Shown: positions 12,801-21,800 of the stretch, piece after piece
Layout of the letters: each line of letters opens with the position of its first letter
How positions within the stretch are numbered: position 1 is the stretch's first letter
Origin: Symbiodinium kawagutii
Taxonomy: Eukaryota > Sar > Dinophyceae > Suessiales > Symbiodiniaceae
Length of the DNA stretch: 64,000 bases
Direction of reading: 5' to 3'
NCBI GenBank assembly: GCA_009767595.1
Contig: VSDK01013462.1
Span: 582,897-646,896, forward strand
Translations under genes and position numbers: made by a program
The notes under the pieces: generated by a model
The model's database searches: none
What the model was told of the DNA's origin: nothing
What the model saw: only the letters and a program-made list of their open reading frames with translations

Positions 12801-15800
12801 GGCGGCTTTGATCCCCAAATTCTGGCCACCTGCAAGGCAACCCGCCAGTGCCAGTCCACTCGCTGGCCTCTTAATTACTGTCAATAGAGGAAACAACGAT
12901 GGGTTGAGGTTGATACAATCTCAGGAAATGCTCATTTCAGCTACAATGCCTAGGATGCAGGTACCTGATGGTACCTGCCAGAGGTATGTCTGCGACGGAA
13001 ACCGCTCCCCAAACGCCACCATCATGGCTACGTGGACACTGGATAAGCCTTTGAATCATCATCCCCTTGGGAATTGTTGTTGTGCACTTGGACTTCTTTG
13101 TCTATGGTGGGGTCAAAGTCTTGGGCAAAAATTGAGCTATTGCAATCAGTACTGGTGACAGTCACCATCACACTGCATGTGAACTACCTATGACCTATGG
13201 CATCTTCCAATCAGGTGATGCGCAAACTTTTTGGGCCGTCAATCGCCTATCATCATTTCCGAAGGGGTGTGTCATGGCTGACACTCCATTAATTCGTCGC
13301 ACATCCTTGAAGGTTTTGATGGGCAATACACCGGCAAGAAACATCAATGACGGCTTCTGGCTCGTTGCCATGTTTCTTGCTGGCTATTCCAGTAACCACC
13401 AGTAAACCACCAGTAAACCATCATCAACCATCATCAAACCATCATCAACGATCATCAAGCTATCATGCATCAACCATCCTTGACCATCACTAGTCACCAT
13501 GAAGCTTCAGTTCATGCGCCTCCTTGTCCCGCTTCCCCTCCTCGCCTCACAAAGGGGTTCCTGGCCAGCACCACGTGTTGCCGGTCCCAGCCATACACGC
13601 AGCACAGCCTTGGATCTAGACACCAGCAATGATGGTCAATGTTGGTTCGTGATGGTCAATGATGGTTCATGATGAATCATGATGGTTAATGATGGTTCAT
13701 GATGGTTAATGATAATTGATCATGCTTGTTCATGATTCGTGATGGCCGATTATGAGTGATCGTTGATATTGGTTCATGGATATCGATAGTTCATGATGAT
13801 TTTTTGAATTTCTCATGTTGGTTGTTGATGGATTTTGATGGCTAATAATGAGTCGCTCTTGTGGTGGATACACTGGTTTAGGATGACTGATGAGCTGGCG
13901 CATGCAGGTTTCAGAACTAAATGGAATAAGACACGAACAGATCTGCGCATCATTTCTACCTACACGCTTTAGATACATCTATATGCCTGCAAGTATATTG
14001 TGAATGTATAATTTCATCTTACATTTGCAGTGTCCATCACTGACATCACTGATGTAACCCCTGGTTGATTACTCGATGACTTGGGATGCGCCGCCGCCCC
14101 TGACACAACGCATCCATGGCACGGGCACAAATGAGCTGGCGGCAAGAATTCTCGGTCCACCTTTGCGGCCGCATCGTACATTTCCTCAAGTGGAGGGCCC
14201 CAGGGTCGCTGGGGAAACCCACCAACGACTCATGAGTAGTACATCGAAGCAGTAAGCAATAGTGATAGCGGGGTGGTTTTTCAAATAGGGGACCCCCAAA
14301 ATGGATGGTTAATTACGATAGAATGGTTAATATTGGATGATTTGGACGGACCCCTATTTTGAGAAAACACAATACATTGGGATGATGACCTCTCGATCTG
14401 GTGCTGGAATGGTGACTTGCTGTTCTAAATTGCAACAGAACTCTACCATGTGAAGGTGCTTCGCAAATTTCAAAGTTCCATCTGCCTGTAAGCTACTACC
14501 ATGACAATAGCCAATTATAGCCAACTAATGTATGCATCCCTCATGTTATTTACTGCCCATAATTTGGATTGACCGTTTTGGGAGCATGGCTAACCATGAT
14601 CAACACAACCATTTCACCAACTAGGAAGTTAAGTCTTGTTGGATGAACCGTTGCTGTTTGTGAATGGCCAAACAGCATTTCTCATCATTACTACATTGTT
14701 AGGATGTTACTACTTAACTATGTATTCTTAATCACTAGCCAATTGGCTTCAGTAAATAGCTAATCATGTGATAACTACTAGAATTATATCAAGTATTACT
14801 TTGAAAAAATATGATTTCCTAGTATATACACAGCCAATATATTCATTACTATAGATATTCCCAGCCAACATATGGTGGTTTCTCAAAATAGGGAACCCCA
14901 AAAACTGGTGGTTTATTACTATAAATAGTTTATAATGGATGATTTGGGGGTACCCCTATTTTGAGAAACACCCATATGCCCACATGCCTCGTTGCATCAC
15001 CCGTCACATCTCTCCAAGTCTCCAGCCCCGGCTTGTAACGATGCAAGGCTCGAAACCTCCGAGCAGCGGTGATGGTCCAGGTCGGAAATGGTGCCACGCA
15101 TGGACTCAGCTGCAGTTGATGCATGGTAGATCCACATATTGATAAAACACCACACTGGTGGCCTCAAATAGCGGGTGATTTCCTATCAAATATAGGGGTT
15201 TATCAATACCGATCTAACATTTCATGATGTTTACGCTTTCCTATGGCTTTACCAGGGTGTTTCTCAAAAATGGGGTAATTACCCCCAAATCATTCAATAC
15301 TAATCGTTTATAGTATGAAACCAACCATTTTGGGGGGTGCCCTATTTTCAGAAATCAACCAACAGCTTCAGTCGAATCTTCCGACTGACCAGGTGGCCTG
15401 CGCCCTGGTCGAACTCTGGGGCGGTGACTGGTCACATCCTGGTCCCTTCAATATCTCGGGTGCACCATGGGTCATCCCATGAAGTCGTCCAACGGCTTCG
15501 CACATGAAATGAGCACTACAAACTCCAGTTTGCCGCCCTTTGCAACCAAAAAACCATCACCCAAGTCTGTAGCGAAACTACATATCCATTCAGGGCCCAG
15601 TTTTCACCAATGGAGACCCAGAATATTCTCAGCATTTATTGGATGGCACAATTCTGCGTTGTTGTGGGTCAAAATCTTGGAGCCCAGCTGTGAAGATCCA
15701 ATGAACCGGCACTAGTCTGGTCAAGCTGTTGGGAGAGTCACTTACCCAGCCATGTGGCTGGTGTAGATGGTGGCTTGGCCCATCACTCCAAGTTGCATGA

Positions 15801-18800
15801 GCATGCTTGCGAACGTCTCATTCATCATCTTCTCATCCCTGAGCGCTGCTTGACTGAAAAACCACAGGTTCCTGTCGTCTGTAAATTGCATCCCAGATTT
15901 TGATGTGGTTACATCCAAGGGTTTGCCATCTAACCATGGTTAAACCATGGCTAAACCATAGCCAAACCATGGCTAAACCATGGCTACCTGATAGCGTTCA
16001 TTACCATGACATCCCAGTGTTACCTTTCCCCCAGCTGATCCCCAGTATAACTTCTCAAGTTGCGCAATCTTCAACCATCTCCACTGCTACTCTTTGACCT
16101 GTCCTGGGTCCTTGGGGGAGGTACCTTTACAGGGGCAGCCATGGCTAACGCTGCGACCAATCGGATCGCCATGGTTTGTGATGCAGCCAGAAAGCGGTGC
16201 CAACCCTCCACTGGAGCATCCTTCAACGCCGGCAGTGTTTCCCCACCGAAAATCGATGATTTCAGGATTGCACGTGCTGCCAAACCACCAGGTCTTGCCA
16301 GTATTATAAGGTGTATCTGTCCAACCGACCCAACCCACCCAACATCACCCAACCCACCCAACCCACCCAACATCACCCAACCAACCGACCCACCTAACCA
16401 ACCTACCCACCTACCCCAACCAACCCAGGCGACCTTGGACCCACCGACCGCAGCAGGCGCTTCGCCATGGCACGGGATGCTGCCATTGGCGGGGGCGCCC
16501 TTCGTCTTGTGGTTCATCAGCTCCGTGGGGCCTGTGGCGCCGTCCATTGGGTGGCACCCGCCCATGGGGGGCACCCACATCCATGGGGCACCCGTGGAAA
16601 CCATGGAAGACGATGGGTTTTTGAATATATCCAGGTGCCTAAAGAGAAGTTTGAAGTTGGCAGTGGCCATGGTTCTTGCATTTTCAGTGCTTTAAGAATT
16701 ATTGAGAACGCGAATGCAGTCGGATACCAAAAAGCAATTCTTTCGTGCCTGGCTGTACGCCTTCTTCACAAAGGGCTAACCCCAACCCATCCCCAATGCT
16801 ACGACGCCACAATGATTGGCCAACTGACGCCACTGCTATGGACTGACCAATAGCCTTGATTATTGGTAATGGCTTTGCTGATATAAACTCTTTGCCTCAT
16901 TATGATATATAACCAATTTTAACCAGACCATGCTAATCGCAAACCATTAACGATTTCTCTTTTTCTGAATTCAACCCTTGCTAAATCATTGTCAGCCATT
17001 ATCACCATCAGCCAGTGGTATCTATATCATTTCCAGTACCACCAGCTGACCCTGGCAGCAACCATCACCGGCCAAGGTGATCTCCCAGATTGCACTCCTT
17101 GATTGTGCAGGAATGCTTTGCCGCTGCGATCAAGGGTTCGAAGTTGTTCTTGGCCTTCGCTGCGCTGCCAAACAACATGGCACGAATCAAGACCTTGATT
17201 GGGACCTGCACCTATGAGCCTATGAGAAGTTGTATTGACCCAGGTCCATGTGTTTGCTGAGCGGATCTTCGACCTCGGTATTGTGTTTAGTAAGTTTAGT
17301 ATTGATTCTGGACATGAACACGAGGCGCATCGAGAGAGAGAGAGAGAGTATTGCTCTTGTTGGTATGGACAAAATCAGTAGGAAGCCAAATCAGGAGCTG
17401 CAAGTTCGTCCTATAGGTAAGGATGGATACGCTGTGGTTGGCGAGATCCACAGACAGATTTGTTGTCCAGCCATGTTTGTGTAGATTTACATAGCGAGCA
17501 TTGTAGTTGGCTCATAAAATCATTTGACTTCGGTATGATCAAGGGACCAACTGCAAATATTCGTCCACAACCATTGAGAGCAACAAAGGTCACTGAATGT
17601 TCAATCTCCACTTCATAGTCAGAACAGCTGGACACAAGTCGTGAGCTAGTATCAAACCCAAGGCTGCAACTGAACCAATCAAAAACAAATAATGGTAGAT
17701 CCACAATCATGAACCACTAGTGTACCCCTACATGGTGATTTACCATCAGCCTCCATCAACTGTAGGGGTTTATATGGATCCACCATCAAGCACCATCATC
17801 GCGGCAGAGCAACCACCACCATGGACGTCCAACAACTACCGGCGCTTCAATCTACAGCGCAGGCAGCGCAGCTCCCCACCTTCCATCTGCAAGACCCAGT
17901 TGATGGTGGACGTAGTTCCGCACTTTGGCACCTGAGGATTCACAGAGGCTCGCAGCACGTTGGATATAGGGGGTTCTCAAGCCAGTTTGGAGTACCCCAA
18001 ACTAAATGATCATCCAATCTTGACTATATATTCAGCGAAATAAGCCAGCATAAACAAGCCCTAAGGTAAATGTTCTGTTGGATTTATCTTATGATTTGTG
18101 TTCTGATCAATCAGCGATAAACAATAGTAAATGTGATGATGGTTTTATTTTTTAGCAATATAAAGAATTACCAACATAGTAATTAGCATACGCAAAGGCA
18201 TGATGAAGACATAATTACCACCGTTGAGGCCATATTTCGCCGGATTCCAAGGAGGTTTATCTCCAAAATCTCCGTGATTGCTGCTGTTGCGGCTATTGGC
18301 ATTGGGGACATATCTCATTGGCAACGCGTGTTCACGTTCCAGCTCATGGGGGATTCTCCAAGTAGATTCTGCCCCAAGAATTGGTTACCTTCATTGGGAG
18401 TTGATGATCATGGTGAACAGGACCTCAATCAGCCCGATTTTAGACGGGGCAGTGCAGCAATTTGAAGAAGGTACTGACGACTCTGGTGTTGCTGAACAAT
18501 GCCAGAATTCTATCTACATTCACCAAGTAAGGGAGAGGTAACCCCCACCTAACAAGCACCAAAAAAACAATCCGCCAACCTACCTATCCAAGAAACGACC
18601 CAAAGCTTGCATTTTGACACTTTTCTAAACAGGCCTTTCCCTAGACATGGTCGTTGGAAGTTGCGGTGCTGATGCGGTGGGTCAAATAACAGCTGGATGT
18701 AGAATTACTCAGTGGTTCCGAAGCATCATATCCCATCTAATAGCTGTTGCTTTCCTGTTGATTTAGCCATTTAACAAACATTATCCACCACCGTTCCTGA

Positions 18801-21800
18801 GCGTTTTGGATCATGGTTAAGCAACTTGTTCACCCTTCTTGAGCCAGCTTGTCAATCATTACAGCAAACAATCATTAATATCAACCACTCCTCAACGATT
18901 ATGAACCCGCTTATTAAGCATCATGAACCATAAATAGCTGCGATGTCCCACGCATCAGATCTACCCCCCTCCGCCGCTTCCACCATGGAGCCGTAAGAAA
19001 GGCCACAGGCACTCGCTTGGGGCAATGGAAGAGTTGCACCTTCACCGGCCAAGATAAATAGGCCGGCGTCCTGAGTGGCTCGTACCAAGCTGTAAGTGGT
19101 GGCGCATCAACCCTCCGAACAAATATGCGCATGTCAATCAACCATCCCAAAAATTATGGAAACAAATTGTCTTTTAAACATCAAACTAGTTTTATAGGCA
19201 ACTAGTTGAACCTGAAAATTGTGAACCTCGGCTGTTAGGTATGAAGATTGGCTGACAAAGGCGAATAAACCGGTTCATAATGGTTGCTTGATGTTCAATA
19301 GTGGTGATTAAGCTGCTTTACAATGGTTGATACAAGTCGTTAAATGGTGATGTCAACCTACTATAGGAGATCGATTAATATATAGTGGTTCACAATGGTT
19401 GATCAACGCTGAGAAAGCTCAATGATGGTTCACACTGACAATCTGGTTGCGGCAATAGGTGCTGACAACGCCTAGTAATGACAGAGAACCATGGTGGACA
19501 ATGATTAGTGATGGATAGCTATGATTGAGAATGGTTGATACTTGGATGTGCATCCCCACTGGCTGATTCCTCACCACAGCCTCTTAGGGTCATTTCACAT
19601 CGAGCCCGGGCCCAGCTCTCCTGTTGCGGCGATCGCGCCAGAGCTGCGGATTGAGAGGTCCCAAGCTGCGCACCCGACAGTTGGAGCTCACCAGCCACAC
19701 CTGAAGCAAAAGGTGGAGCTCGGTGCAGCTGATGAGTCGTGTGATGTGCATCTGATTTAAGAAACACGTGGTCTGTGTTGGTGTATTTCATGATGTTTGT
19801 ATATAAGATCTCATTTAAAAAAGCACCTATTTAGGAACATCACATGCAAACAAATGAACAGTGTTTAGGTACTTTATGTGTAGTCTACATGTCCATGTAT
19901 CTAACGACTTGTGATTTTTCACGCACAACTCTTTATTTAGACTTCATCACTTCAGTGGTCTTCCTTGGTTAGTTGGTCGGCTGCCTGGCTGAGGAGCGAT
20001 GGCTGATCCATGCTGATCCCGTGCTGATCCCGCTTCTGCATACCGCGCTGGCAGCCAGGTGTGACTTTCCACGTTGGCATCCACCAACAAATGCTTCCAG
20101 CAATGTCCCAGTTCCAGGGTGTGCCTTGTTGTGTTCCAAGGGTACCACTTGAATGATCATCCCAAGGTGGCTGTGGCCCCAACGTGGCTGTGGCCCCAAC
20201 GTGGCTGTGGCCCCAAAGGTATACACCGAACTGTTTGGATGTTCATCTAGCAATTGTTTAAATGGCTGGTCACCCATGGCCATATCCCAATCTGGTTGCT
20301 AGCCGTGGCACCTGGGTGACAGCAAGTTGCACCACCAGATTTATGCACCGCCAAGATCGGCTCTTGGGATGACATTCACCAGGTGGCTTGACGGTTCAAG
20401 TTGGCTAACGTTGGTGAATATAATGGTTCCGGACATTCAAGCTTGGTTTATCTTGATTTGTCCTGTTTGATAATTTTCCAAACAAATAATTGATGCTAAT
20501 TGCTTAAAATTACTAGTATCTTAGAATTGTCACAATAATCAGGGTGCTGTCCAAAAGTGATTTTTGTTCGCCAAGAGGCAGTCCAAGAACGATCACCCGT
20601 TCGAAAAAATGTAATGTCTTGCGGTTCCATATGTTCCACACCAGTAAAAACCTATCTAATTTTCGGGTGACTCACAACCACGTGACTGTGATGAAAACCA
20701 ATCCTTTCTGCCCGAAAAGATGGATGTCATGGGTCTTTCTGAATCGATTGGTGTACCCCCAGATCAGGGAGCTCTGTCCTGGGCAAAGGTGGTAGCACTT
20801 CAGGAATACCAAGAATGACTATCTGTGATTGATGGTCACTAACTATTACAGTAACATTTAGTATATAATAATATAATTGCAGTATTCCCTCTTGAACTTG
20901 CCAACCACCAATTGTCGATCCGTAACAATTACTCCCACTCCCATCATCCAGCAGTTGTGTACAATTTTGGCATTATCAGCCACCACTAGTATGTGTCGTA
21001 CAATTTTGTTACCAGTCAGAAATGCCACCTGCGATGCATGGTTCAAGAAATAAAATCACCTTTGCAAGGCTACACAGCGCTGAAATGCAGACTTTTGGTG
21101 AGAAAAAATGCCTACAGATTCGTAGTAATCAACAATTTCTTTTGGAATCCAGGCACCAGCTTGAACCAGCATCCAACAACTCAACCACCAACCCAAACAA
21201 GTACCTGAACCACCAACCCAACCCAACCACCAACCCAACCACCCCACCCCACCCAGCCGCCAACCACCAACCCCAACCCATCCATCGTGGCACCTGCGGA
21301 CCCGCGGCCAAGCGCTGGATTTCATCGCGTTCGATGCCCAGTTCTTGAAGACCTTCCTGGTTTGAGGTCCTGATTTTTCACGTGGCGACTCGCGACCAGC
21401 AGGGAATCGAAACCTGAAACATGTTGGTTGGTTGGCTATTGTTTGCCAGAATTTGGATCCCCCCAAACTCTTATTCCTGAGGATCTTGGATGGTTAACAA
21501 TACTCACAGGGTTATTGGCTTATCATTGGCATCATAGCTTTTGGTTGTATTATATACTTTGTTTTGCCAGAATCAACCCAGCAAACAACAAACTCGCCAA
21601 GCAAACAAACAGAAAAGAAAAGAAACAAAGGACAAAGCAACGGTAGAACTCTGTAAAACTATCCCTACGCCAGGGGTTCCCTGGTAGGCAACTGGAAGGG
21701 TAGGGTATGATCATGTATGATCTACTATACGACCACACAACGAAGGAAGTCCCCGTGCAGAGCTCACCCAGCAAATGACCAACCCAGCACCAGATGCCCC

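Noticed and set aside
16060..16695. 211-codon plus-strand frame
   Set aside because: Runs through a CCAACCCACC low-complexity tract and is antisense to two exons with matching splice sites and phases on the minus strand.
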